From positions 1-41,663 of the forward strand of contig NZ_LNQC01000060.1 in the NCBI RefSeq assembly GCF_001651855.1: DNA of 41,663 nucleotides. Direction: 5' to 3'. Below the pieces are notes generated by a model, which saw only the letters and a list, made by a program, of their open reading frames with translations, did not search any database and was not told where the DNA came from. This DNA is from Sinorhizobium americanum (lineage in GTDB: Bacteria; Pseudomonadota; Alphaproteobacteria; Rhizobiales; Rhizobiaceae). A program made the position numbers and the translations under genes. Shown piece by piece: positions 31,728 through 40,037 of the stretch (position 1 is the first letter of the stretch; every line of letters begins with the position of its first letter).

Positions 31728-33071
31728 ATGACCAGCAAGAAAGTGACTTTCGGCATTATGCTGCAGGGACCGGGCGGACACATGAATGCCTGGAAGCATC
31801 CGAGCGGGCCGGCCGATGCCAGCGTCAACTTCGGCTTCTTCGTCGAAACCGCCTTGAAGGCGGAGGCCGCCGGCATCGCCTTTGCCTTCGTCGCTGACGG
31901 CCTCTACATCAACGAACAGTCGATCCCGCATTTTCTCAATCGTTTCGAGCCGATCTCGGTCCTGTCGGCGCTGGCGGCGTCCACCTCGACGATCGGCCTC
32001 GTCGGTACGGTTTCGACCTCCTACAGCGATCCTTACACCCTCGCCCGCCAATTCGCCTCGCTTGATTTGATCAGCGGCGGGCGCGCCGGCTGGAACGCGG
32101 TGACCTCCCCGCTCGAGGGCTCGGGCCGGAACTATGGCAAGCCGCATCCAGAGCATGAGCTGCGCTACGAGATCGCCGATGAATACCTCGATGCAGCCAA
32201 GGGGCTCTGGGATTCGTGGGATGACGATGCCTTCCCGCGCGACCGCGAGACCGGCGTCTATGTCGACAAGACGAAGATGCGTCGGCTGAACCACAAGGGG
32301 CGTTTCTTCCAGATCGAGGGGCCTCTGAACATCGGCCGCTCGAAACAGGGGCAGCCGGTCGTTTTCCAGGCCGGCGCGTCGGATGCCGGCATCAGGCTCG
32401 CCGGCAAGCATGCCGACGCCGTCTTCACCAATGGCGGGCCGATCGAGGAGGCGAAGGCCTTCTTGAGACAGGTCAAGCAAAGCGCGGTTGCGCAGGGACG
32501 AAGTGCCTCGGAAATACGCATCTTTCCAGGCATCGCCCCGATCGTCGGTGCGACGCCCGCGGAGGCCGAGGCCAAATACCGGGCCGTCCGCGGCCTCGTG
32601 ACGATCGAGGAGGCGCTCCTCTACCTTGGTCGCTTCTTCGATCACCACGATTTCAGCGCCTATCCGCTCGACGAGCCGTTTCCCGACCTCGGCGATATCG
32701 GCAAGAACAGCTTCCGCGCCACGACTGACCGCATCAAGAAAACGGCGCGCGAAACCGGGGCGACGCTGCGCGAGATCGCGCTCGACGTCGCGACGCCGAG
32801 GACCGCCTTCATCGGCACTGCCGAGCACATCGCCGACGAGATTATCCGCTGGATCCAGGAGGACGCTGCCGATGGATTCATTCTCGGGTTTCCCGTGATC
32901 GCCGAGGGCCTCGACGACTTCACCGCTCATGTGCTGCCGATCCTTGAACGGCGCGGCTATTTCGAGCCTTCGCTGACGGGCACGACGCTTCGTAGCCATC
33001 TCGGGCTCCCTTACCGGGAGAGCCGGTACACCGCCGCCGCGCAGGAAGCCCCCAAAAAGGTCCGCGCCTGA
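31728..33071 (+). CDS. NtaA/SnaA/DszA-family FMN-dependent monooxygenase (YxeK/YtnJ-like)
   Basis: A 447-residue monooxygenase of the NtaA/SnaA/DszA subfamily, longer than other luciferase-like enzymes because of insertions. Diagnostic parts are FGIMLQGPGGHMNAWKHP, STIGLVGTVSTSYSDPYTLARQFASLD, SGGRAGWNAVTSPL, FFQIEGPLNIGRSKQGQPVVFQAGAS and DGFILGFPVIAEGLDDF. In B. subtilis YxeK and YtnJ, of this subfamily, break the C-S bond of N-acetylated S-substituted cysteines. Together with the neighbouring M20 deacylase, GNAT acetyltransferase and amino acid importer the whole pathway is represented. GAAGGATC precedes the ATG. The exact S-substituent is unknown. Confidence 0.92.
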   Translation: MTSKKVTFGIMLQGPGGHMNAWKHPSGPADASVNFGFFVETALKAEAAGIAFAFVADGLYINEQSIPHFLNRFEPISVLSALAASTSTIGLVGTVSTSYSDPYTLARQFASLDLISGGRAGWNAVTSPLEGSGRNYGKPHPEHELRYEIADEYLDAAKGLWDSWDDDAFPRDRETGVYVDKTKMRRLNHKGRFFQIEGPLNIGRSKQGQPVVFQAGASDAGIRLAGKHADAVFTNGGPIEEAKAFLRQVKQSAVAQGRSASEIRIFPGIAPIVGATPAEAEAKYRAVRGLVTIEEALLYLGRFFDHHDFSAYPLDEPFPDLGDIGKNSFRATTDRIKKTARETGATLREIALDVATPRTAFIGTAEHIADEIIRWIQEDAADGFILGFPVIAEGLDDFTAHVLPILERRGYFEPSLTGTTLRSHLGLPYRESRYTAAAQEAPKKVRA

Positions 33072-33088
33072 CGGCTGGAGGTGCCAAG

Positions 33089-34276
33089 ATGAACGCGATC
33101 ACCAAAAACGCGCAATTCATAAACGACGTCGAGCAAGGCATCGCAGCCTATATCGAGGAGATGATCGAGCTGCGCCACGATCTCCACCGGTATCCGGAAC
33201 TGGCGTTCAAGGAAAGCCGCACCAGTGACGTCGTCGCCGGCCTGCTCGCCGGCTGGGGATACGATGTTGCCAGAGGTATTGCCGGCACCGGTGTTGTCGC
33301 CACTCTCCAGCGGCGCGAGGGTACCCGGAGCATCGGTATCCGGGCGGACATGGATGCGCTGCCCATCAACGAGGCCACGAACCTCTCCTATGCGAGCCGG
33401 AATCCCGGCGTCATGCATGCCTGCGGCCATGATGGCCATACCGCGATTCTCCTGACCGCCGCGCGCTATCTTGCCGAGAACGGCCATTTCTCCGGCACGC
33501 TGAGGCTGATCTTTCAGCCGGCGGAAGAGATCGGAGCGGGCGCCCGCAAGATGCTGTCGGAGGGCTTGTTGGAGCGCTTCCCGGTCGACGCCGTTTTTGG
33601 CCTTCACAATTGGCCGGGCGTTGCCGTGGGCCAGTTTGGCTTCGTGACGGGGCCGGCCATGGCATCGGTCGACCAGGCGGTCATCCGGATCATCGGCAAG
33701 GGCGGGCACGGCGCGGAGCCGCAGAACGCCGTCGACCCGGTCGTCGCCGCGGCTTCGTTCATCACTGCTCTGCAGACCGTGGTTTCGCGCAACATTGATC
33801 CACGGGAGATGGCCGTCGTTACAGTCGGTTCCATCCATGGCGGATCGGCCTCGAATGTGATTCCCGAAAAAGTCGAGATCAAACTGACGGTCCGAAGCTA
33901 TAGCGAGGCGGTCCGCCAGCAATTGAAGGAACGGATTCCGGCGCTGGCCCGGGCACAGGCCGAAAGCTTCGGCGCAACCGCCGACGTCGATTATCGGCTC
34001 GGCTTCCCGGCCGTCGTCAATCACGAGGAACAGACATCCTTCGCCCGCCGCGTGGCGATCGATACTTTCGGCGAAAACCGGATCGAGGCCGCATTCAAGC
34101 CGCGCACGGCAAGCGAGGACTTCGCATTCTTTCTGGCAGAGCAGCCGGGCAGCTACCTCTTTGTCGGCAACGGCGACACGGCTTCCCTGCACAGTCCCCA
34201 ATACAACTTCGACGACGCGATCATCGCGCCTGCGGCCCGCTACTGGGTGCGCCTGGTCGAAACCTTTCTTGCATGA
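33089..34276 (+). CDS. M20 family N-acyl amino acid amidohydrolase (YxeP-like)
   Basis: A 395-residue M20D peptidase/hippurate-hydrolase family enzyme with a two-zinc/manganese site. HACGHDGHT (residues 110-118), IFQPAEEIGAGA (catalytic glutamate) and DMDALPI are present, and the C-terminal TASEDFAFF supplies another ligand. It would remove the acetyl group from N-acetylcysteine after the monooxygenase has cut the C-S bond, as YxeP does in B. subtilis. The gap to the monooxygenase gene is 17 bases and GGAGG lies before the ATG. Hydrolysis of other N-acyl amino acids is possible. Confidence 0.92.
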   Translation: MNAITKNAQFINDVEQGIAAYIEEMIELRHDLHRYPELAFKESRTSDVVAGLLAGWGYDVARGIAGTGVVATLQRREGTRSIGIRADMDALPINEATNLSYASRNPGVMHACGHDGHTAILLTAARYLAENGHFSGTLRLIFQPAEEIGAGARKMLSEGLLERFPVDAVFGLHNWPGVAVGQFGFVTGPAMASVDQAVIRIIGKGGHGAEPQNAVDPVVAAASFITALQTVVSRNIDPREMAVVTVGSIHGGSASNVIPEKVEIKLTVRSYSEAVRQQLKERIPALARAQAESFGATADVDYRLGFPAVVNHEEQTSFARRVAIDTFGENRIEAAFKPRTASEDFAFFLAEQPGSYLFVGNGDTASLHSPQYNFDDAIIAPAARYWVRLVETFLA

Positions 34277-34292
34277 ACAAGGATTGGCGAAA

Positions 34293-34844
34293 GTGAGCGA
34301 CACGTTTGCCTATACCACCCCACTCGATCCGCGCGCCAAACCGCTGATCGACCAACTCATCTACGAGTATGACAGCCGCTACGGCAACTATTTCAGCGAA
34401 GAGGGGGCCGCGGCCGAGCTCAATCGGTATCCGCCCGAAGCCTTCGCGCCGCCGCACGGCAATTTCGTGCTGTTGCTCCGGGACGGAGAAACGATCGGCG
34501 GTGGTGCCTTCAAGCACTATGACGTGGGTACGGCCGAGTTCAAGCGCATCTGGACGCGCTCGGACCTGCGCCGCCGGGGCCTGGCCCGCACGGTGCTGCT
34601 CGAACTCGAGGCGCAGGCGGCACGCCAAGGCTATTCGCGGATCTATTTGACGACCGGGTTCCGGCAGCCGGAGGCCGTCGGGCTCTACCTCACCAATGGC
34701 TACACGGCACTCTTCGACATCGAGGCCGATCCGGAAACCTACAAGACACTGCCCTTCGAGAAGGACATCTCCCATCTCGTCGCCTCGGCCGCCCTGTTGG
34801 GCGGGCCGCTGCCACAGGAGCCACTCCTGGCGAACCATCCCTGA
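34293..34844 (+). CDS. GNAT family N-acetyltransferase (YxeL-like)
   Basis: A 183-residue GNAT acetyltransferase starting at GTG 34293 (AAGGA nine bases before). The acetyl-CoA binding motif reads RIWTRSDLRRRGLARTVLLELE (RRGLA is the Q/RxxGxG/A signature), and the C-terminal strand is RIYLTTGFRQPEAVGLYLTNGY. Longer in-frame starts overlap the M20 gene. In the yxe-type pathway the GNAT enzyme acetylates the amino group of the imported S-substituted cysteine before cleavage. Gene order monooxygenase-deacylase-acetyltransferase-importer fits that scheme. Confidence 0.88.
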   Translation: MSDTFAYTTPLDPRAKPLIDQLIYEYDSRYGNYFSEEGAAAELNRYPPEAFAPPHGNFVLLLRDGETIGGGAFKHYDVGTAEFKRIWTRSDLRRRGLARTVLLELEAQAARQGYSRIYLTTGFRQPEAVGLYLTNGYTALFDIEADPETYKTLPFEKDISHLVASAALLGGPLPQEPLLANHP

Positions 34845-34900
34845 CGCCGCAGGCGCCCAGACCAAGGCGCGGCCTTCACTCAAATCCGAAAGGATCCAGC

Positions 34901-36670
34901 ATGGCACTTCTGACCGACTATGCGGCGGGCGCCGAAATCGAACGACGAAGCGATGCGAGGCAGAGTAATGCCCATTACCGGATCGTCCCGGCGCGCCACC
35001 CGGGGCGTGCCCTCGGTACGATTTTTGCCGGCGTCATGATCGCGGCGGTGCTTTACTCGGTGCTGACCAATCCGCGTTGGGGCTGGCCCGTCTTCGCCGA
35101 GTGGTTCTTCGCAGAGCCGGTATTGGCCGGCCTCGGACGGACGCTGCTGCTTACCGCGCTTGCGACCGTTTCCGGCTCGCTGTTCGGTACTGCGCTGGCG
35201 CTTGCCCGGGTCTCGAAATCGCCGCTCCTAGCCAGTCTCTCCTTCGGCTATATTTGGCTGCTGCGCTCCATCCCGCTGATCGTATTGCTGCTGGTGCTCA
35301 ACAATCTCGGCTACCTCTACGAGACGATCACCCTCAGCGTACCTTTCACCGACACCGTGTTCGTGAATTACCCGACGACGCAATTGCTGACGCCGTTCGC
35401 GGCCGCCTTCCTGGGGCTCACCCTCAATCAATCAGCCTTCTTCGCCGAGATCGTCCGCGGCGGCATTCTTTCGGTGGACCACGGCCAGCACGAGGCGGCC
35501 GCCGCCCTTGGCCTGCCGAGGCGCCGGCAAGCGTTCCGCATCGTGTTGCCGCAGGCGATGCGCTCGATCCTGCCGACCGGCTTCAACGAGATTATCGGTC
35601 TCGCCAAGAGCACGTCGATGGTCTACGTCCTCGCGCTGCCGGAACTCTTTTACACTGTTCAGGTCATCTATCGCCGCAACCTCGAGGTCATTCCGCTCCT
35701 GATGGTGGCGACCGTCTGGTACCTGGTGATCATGACTGGCCTCTCGATCGCGCAGCACTACATTGAGCGATATTTCTCGAAGGGCGCAATTCGCAATCCG
35801 GCGCCGCTGCCGTTTCAGGCTCTCTTGGCGCGCATCCGCCGCCCCGTGCCGGAAGTCTCCTCAGCGCCGCAGAGCAAGGCCGGGTTTCGTGACGCCCAGG
35901 TCTCCCGTCTCGGCGGCGCCGTCCACGTTCACGGCATCTCCAAGAGCTTTGGTTCGTTCAAGGTTCTGGACGATATCGAGTTGAACCTGCCCGCCGGCAG
36001 CGTTACGGCGATTCTCGGCCCCTCCGGCTCCGGCAAGTCGACGCTGCTGAGGACGATCAATCATCTCGAGCGGGTTGAAGACGGCTTTATTTCGATCGAC
36101 GGCGAACTTGTCGGCTACCGTCAGAAAGGCGACACGCTCTACGAATTGAAGGAAAAGGACATCCTCCAGCGCCGCGCCGACATCGGCATGGTGTTCCAGA
36201 ATTTCAACCTGTTCCCGCATCTGACGGTGCTCGAAAACCTCATCGAGGCGCCGCTGCACGTGCGCGGTCTCGAACGAGCCGAGGCCATCCGGCTGGCGCA
36301 GGACCTGCTTGCCCGCGTCGGTTTGAGCGACAAGATCAATGCCTATCCACGCCAGCTTTCGGGCGGTCAGCAGCAGCGGGTCGCCATCGCCCGTGCCCTG
36401 GCGCTCCGCCCGAAAGTGCTGCTCTTCGATGAGCCGACCTCCGCGCTCGATCCCGAGCTCGTCGGCGAGGTGCTCGACGTGATCAAGGAATTGGCCCGCA
36501 CCGGCACGACGCTGGTGATCGTGACCCACGAAATCGGCTTTGCCCGCGAGGTCGCCGACACCGTGGTCTTCATGAACGCAGGCCGGGTGCTTGAGGCAGG
36601 GCCGCCGGCGCTGATCTTCAGCGAAGCACAGCATCCCCGTACCCGCGAATTCCTGGCCCGGGTTCTCTGA
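34901..36670 (+). CDS. polar amino acid ABC transporter, fused permease-ATPase
   Basis: A 589-residue fusion. Residues ~1-310 are a PAAT-type permease (LGRTLLLTALATVSGSLFG and GLTLNQSAFFAEIVRGGILSVDHGQHEAAAALGLPRRRQAFRIVLPQAMRSILP, the latter with the EAA loop). Residues ~341-589 are the ATPase: Walker A GPSGSGKST at about 373-381, MVFQNFNLFPHLT, signature LSGGQQQRVAIARA, Walker B LLFDEPTSALDPE. The two halves are separate genes (yxeN and yxeO) in Bacillus. It forms the membrane part of the importer for the tandem binding proteins that follow. AAAGG precedes the ATG. Confidence 0.93.
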   Translation: MALLTDYAAGAEIERRSDARQSNAHYRIVPARHPGRALGTIFAGVMIAAVLYSVLTNPRWGWPVFAEWFFAEPVLAGLGRTLLLTALATVSGSLFGTALALARVSKSPLLASLSFGYIWLLRSIPLIVLLLVLNNLGYLYETITLSVPFTDTVFVNYPTTQLLTPFAAAFLGLTLNQSAFFAEIVRGGILSVDHGQHEAAAALGLPRRRQAFRIVLPQAMRSILPTGFNEIIGLAKSTSMVYVLALPELFYTVQVIYRRNLEVIPLLMVATVWYLVIMTGLSIAQHYIERYFSKGAIRNPAPLPFQALLARIRRPVPEVSSAPQSKAGFRDAQVSRLGGAVHVHGISKSFGSFKVLDDIELNLPAGSVTAILGPSGSGKSTLLRTINHLERVEDGFISIDGELVGYRQKGDTLYELKEKDILQRRADIGMVFQNFNLFPHLTVLENLIEAPLHVRGLERAEAIRLAQDLLARVGLSDKINAYPRQLSGGQQQRVAIARALALRPKVLLFDEPTSALDPELVGEVLDVIKELARTGTTLVIVTHEIGFAREVADTVVFMNAGRVLEAGPPALIFSEAQHPRTREFLARVL

Positions 36671-36741
36671 ATCCCCCCAGCCTTCGGTGCGCACCTGAAC
36701 GATACAATCCGAAATTCCGAGATGAAAAGGAGTAAATACGC

Positions 36742-37686
36742 ATGTCAGTCTTCGGTTCGTCAAAACTGCTTCTCGCCGGTGTAATCGCGGCGGCGGCCAT
36801 CGGGCTCGGCCCGGCCTTGGGTCAGGAGAAATATGACCTCAGCCCCGACACCTCCAATCGTGTCCGGGCCGAGAGGAACGAGGCGGCGATTAAGGCGATC
36901 GCGCCGGATTTCAAGTTCGTCACGCCGGGCAAATTCACGGTGGCCATCAGCCCGTGGGATCCGCCGATCGGCACCTATGCGACAGATTCGAAGACGGTCG
37001 TCGGCGCCGATCCGGACCTTTCCTCGCTTCTCGCCGATTCCCTCGGGCTGGAGCTGGAACTCGTTCCGATCGCCTGGGCGGACTGGCCGCTCGGCGTGAG
37101 TTCCGGCAAATACGATGCCGTGATCAGCAACGTGACGGTCACCGAGGAGCGCAAGGAGAAATTCGATTTTTCCACTTACCGCAAGGACGTGCTTGCCTTC
37201 ACCGTCAAGGCGGACAGCCCGATCACCTCGATCAAGGAGCCTAAGGACGTGGCCGGGCTCAGGGTCATCACCGGCGCCGGCACCAACCAGGAAAAGATCA
37301 TCCTCGAATGGGATCGTGAGAATGTCGCCGCCGGCCTGAAGCCAATCGAGGTGCAGTATTACGACGATCGCGCCGCCGCCGACCTGGCGCTGCAGGCGGG
37401 GCGTGCCGAAGCCGAGTTCAACCCGAACTCCACCCGCGCCTATGCCGCTTCGATCAAGAAGGACACCAAGGTGGTCGGCATCGTCAGCGGTGGCTGGCCG
37501 CTGACGGCGGAAATCGCGGTTACGACCCGCAAGGGCGCCGGCCTTGCCGACGCGATCACCATAGCCATCAACGATCTGATCAAGAACGGCAAATACGGCG
37601 AGGTGCTGAAGCGCTGGAGCATCAGCGACGAGGCGGTTGAGGCGTCGCAGACTAACCCGCCGGGCCTGCCCAAAAGCGGCTCGTGA
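36742..37686 (+). CDS. polar amino acid ABC transporter substrate-binding protein, tandem copy 1
   Basis: A 314-residue family 3 (PAAT) periplasmic binding protein with a signal peptide ending around ALGQ. Ligand-site elements include GADPDLSSLLADSLGLELELVPIAW, YDAVISNVTVTEERKEKFDFS and the AGLRVITGAGTNQEKI hinge. AAAGGAG lies before the ATG. It pairs with the fused permease-ATPase 71 bases upstream. A paralogue follows at 37754. The likely ligands are S-substituted cysteines or cystine-like amino acids, by analogy with YxeM and TcyJ/K. Confidence 0.92.
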   Translation: MSVFGSSKLLLAGVIAAAAIGLGPALGQEKYDLSPDTSNRVRAERNEAAIKAIAPDFKFVTPGKFTVAISPWDPPIGTYATDSKTVVGADPDLSSLLADSLGLELELVPIAWADWPLGVSSGKYDAVISNVTVTEERKEKFDFSTYRKDVLAFTVKADSPITSIKEPKDVAGLRVITGAGTNQEKIILEWDRENVAAGLKPIEVQYYDDRAAADLALQAGRAEAEFNPNSTRAYAASIKKDTKVVGIVSGGWPLTAEIAVTTRKGAGLADAITIAINDLIKNGKYGEVLKRWSISDEAVEASQTNPPGLPKSGS

Positions 37687-37753
37687 TCGGCCCGCTCGTT
37701 TCGACCGGCGGGTGACCGTCGGTCTTCTCGCCTTCCAAAGGAGATCGCACGCA

Positions 37754-38689
37754 ATGATTGGCATTCCGGTACTTCGCACGGTCGTGACCGCAACGGTAGC
37801 GGCGCTCCTTCATTTCAGTCCGGCTCAGGCCGATGCCAGTTTCGACCTCAGTCCCGAGCAGCCCGGCCGCGTCCAGGCGACAAGAAATGAAAAGGCGATC
37901 GCGGCGATCCCCGCCGACTTCAAGTTCGTCGCCCCCGGCAAGTTTACTGTCGCGGTGAGCCCGGGCGGGCCGCCGCTTGCCACCTATGCGACCGATGCGA
38001 GGACGGTCGTAGGAGCCGATCCTGACTATGCCGAGGCCATCGCCGACAGCCTCGGCTTGACCCTGGAACTGGTACCGGTCGCCTGGATCGACTGGCCGCT
38101 GGGGCTCACCTCCGGCAAATACGATGCAGTGATCTCCAATGTCGGGGTTACGGAACAGCGCAAGGAGAAGTTCGATTTCTCCTCCTATCGCCAGGGTCTT
38201 CACGGCTTCTTCGTCAAAGCCGACAGCGCCATCACCTCGATCGGGGAGCCGAAGGATGCCGCAGGGCTGAGGATCATCGTCGGGGCCGGCACCAATCAGG
38301 AGCGCATCCTTCTGAAGTGGAGCGAGGAGAATGTCGCCAACGGCCGCAAATCCATCGAACTGCAATATTACGATGACGAGGCGGCAAGCTTGCTGGCGCT
38401 GGCATCCGGTCGTGCCGACGTCATTGTCCAGCCGCACGCACAGCTCGTCTTCATTGCGGCGCGCGACAAGAACATCAAGCGCGTGGGGACGCTCAGCGCC
38501 GGCTGGCCGGAGCGATCCGATGTGGCGATCACCACGCGCAAGGGCAGCGGTTTAGCCGATGCGCTGACGATTGCCACCAACGGCCTGATCAAGGACGGGG
38601 CCTATGCCAGGATCCTCGAGCGCTGGCGTCTCTCCGAGGAGGCTCTGCCCAGATCGGAAACCAATCCTCCCGGCCTGCCGAAGTTCTGA
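37754..38689 (+). CDS. polar amino acid ABC transporter substrate-binding protein, tandem copy 2
   Basis: A 311-residue paralogue of the preceding gene with the same architecture: signal peptide, FDLSPEQPGRVQATRNEKAI, GADPDYAEAIADSLGLTLELVPVAW, YDAVISNVGVTEQRKEKFDFS and AGLRIIVGAGTNQERI. It is clearly homologous along its whole length (well over half the residues identical by eye). AAGGAG ten bases before the ATG at 37754 sets the start. The late part differs most (VIVQPHAQLVFIAA versus AEFNPNSTRAYAA), suggesting that the two copies bind different ligands. It is followed ten bases later by a monooxygenase gene. Confidence 0.92.
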   Translation: MIGIPVLRTVVTATVAALLHFSPAQADASFDLSPEQPGRVQATRNEKAIAAIPADFKFVAPGKFTVAVSPGGPPLATYATDARTVVGADPDYAEAIADSLGLTLELVPVAWIDWPLGLTSGKYDAVISNVGVTEQRKEKFDFSSYRQGLHGFFVKADSAITSIGEPKDAAGLRIIVGAGTNQERILLKWSEENVANGRKSIELQYYDDEAASLLALASGRADVIVQPHAQLVFIAARDKNIKRVGTLSAGWPERSDVAITTRKGSGLADALTIATNGLIKDGAYARILERWRLSEEALPRSETNPPGLPKF

Positions 38690-38699
38690 GGATGGCGAC

Positions 38700-39776
38700 A
38701 TGACCGACCGCAAAATCTCGATTCGCCATATCGGCTTCCTCAGTCCGGGAAATTACCGGGACGACGATCCGCTCGACGGGCTGGAGAAGACGCTGGCACT
38801 CCTGGAATACGGCGAGGGGCTGGGCTTTGAAGGCGCATGGGTGCGCCAGAGGCACCTCGAACCCGGCATCTCCTCGGCGGCCGCATTCCTGGCGGCGGCA
38901 ACCCAGAGGACGAGCCGGATCGAGCTCGGCACCGCCGTCATCCCGATCGGTTACGAGAATCCCTTTCGCCTCGCCGAGGATTTGGCGACGGTCGACGTGC
39001 TATCGCGCGGCCGGCTGAATGTGGGGTTGAGCGCCGGCCGGCCGGCGCATCTGGACCTGATCGCTCCGCTGGCCTTCGATGGGGACTGGTCGGGCTACGA
39101 CTTTTCGCATGCGCGCGTGCTTCGCTTCGCCGAGAATTTGCGCGGCAATTTCCTCGGCGGCGACGATAACGTCCTCACGACTCCCTTCGGCCCGAAGCGC
39201 CCGCGCCTGCAGCCCTACGCCAAGGGTCTCATTGAGCGCCTCTGGTATGGCGGCGGCTCGCTTCGTTCCGCCCAATGGGCGGGGGCGAACGGCTTTAACC
39301 TGCTGATCGGCAACGTCACGACCGGCGAGGAAACCGATGATTTCTTCGTCGCGCAGGCGCGCCAGCTTGCTTCCTATCGCTCGTCTGGCGGCACTGAAAA
39401 GCGGGTGGCGCTCGGCCGGGTCATCGTGCCCTTCGACAGTGCGGATGCTCTGACTCGGCTGCGCTACCGCGAATATGCGGCCGGGCGTCATGCGCGAACG
39501 CTCTCGCCCCAAGGCGAACACCGGACGCTCTATGCCCGCGACCTCGTCGGCACCTCGGAGGAAATTCTGGAGCGGCTGTTTGCCGATCCGCTCCTGCCGG
39601 CGGTGAGCGAGCTTCGCCTCGAACTGCCGTACGAGTTCGAAGAGGAGAACTATCGCCAGATACTTGAGGACGCCGTGACCCGCATCGCGCCCGAGCTTGG
39701 CTGGGTTGCGCCGGACGCCAGCGACAGCGATGAGGGGGGGACAGCCTTGCCCCTCACATGCGACAAACGGAGATAA
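38700..39776 (+). CDS. luciferase-like flavin-dependent oxidoreductase
   Basis: A 358-residue luciferase-like monooxygenase. Visible family segments are RHIGFLSPGNYRDDDPLDGLEKTLALLEYGE, EGAWVRQRHLEPGISSAAAFLAAAT, IELGTAVIPIGYENPFRLAEDLATVDVLSRGRLNVGLSAG and the substrate-binding WYGGGS. AGGA before the ATG at 38700 fixes the start. The C-terminal tail (DSDEGGTALPLTCDKRR) is low in similarity. It presumably uses FMNH2 for another C-S or related oxidation in the same operon. Its natural substrate cannot be inferred more closely. Confidence 0.9.
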   Translation: MTDRKISIRHIGFLSPGNYRDDDPLDGLEKTLALLEYGEGLGFEGAWVRQRHLEPGISSAAAFLAAATQRTSRIELGTAVIPIGYENPFRLAEDLATVDVLSRGRLNVGLSAGRPAHLDLIAPLAFDGDWSGYDFSHARVLRFAENLRGNFLGGDDNVLTTPFGPKRPRLQPYAKGLIERLWYGGGSLRSAQWAGANGFNLLIGNVTTGEETDDFFVAQARQLASYRSSGGTEKRVALGRVIVPFDSADALTRLRYREYAAGRHARTLSPQGEHRTLYARDLVGTSEEILERLFADPLLPAVSELRLELPYEFEEENYRQILEDAVTRIAPELGWVAPDASDSDEGGTALPLTCDKRR

Positions 39777-39779
39777 GCC

Positions 39780-40037
39780 ATGAGCATGCTCAGACAGTTT
39801 GAACGCCTGAATGCGATTCGGGATTTCCTGCAGGGCCGGCTTGAGCTTTATGAGGCACGGGATTGCTTCGGGTTCGATGACTTCGACACGGGACAAGCGA
39901 TGAGTTCCGAGATCGCATCGCCGAACTCTCCGAAGAGCTCACGAGCCTCAGGCGGCGGCGCGGCCGATACAAAAACTGGTGACTCGTCCTTGCATGACAA
40001 CTCAAACGCGACGTTGAAGATTGGAAGACATCAATGA
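39780..40037 (+). CDS. small protein, probably frameshifted
   Basis: An 85-codon frame right after the luciferase-like gene (GGAGATAAGCC before the ATG), ending with an ATGA overlap with the nitroreductase start. Its first ~40 residues (FERLNAIRDFLQGRLELYEARDC) look like a real helical protein, but the rest is serine-rich and atypical. In the -1 frame, from 39899 to the TGA at 39982, the DNA reads DEFRDRIAELSEELTSLRRR and then a basic end. This is a good coiled-coil continuation with no start codon of its own. So the natural gene probably ended at 39982 and has suffered a one-base change near 39890-39900, unless this is a programmed shift or a sequencing error. No family recognised. Confidence 0.5.
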   Translation: MSMLRQFERLNAIRDFLQGRLELYEARDCFGFDDFDTGQAMSSEIASPNSPKSSRASGGGAADTKTGDSSLHDNSNATLKIGRHQ

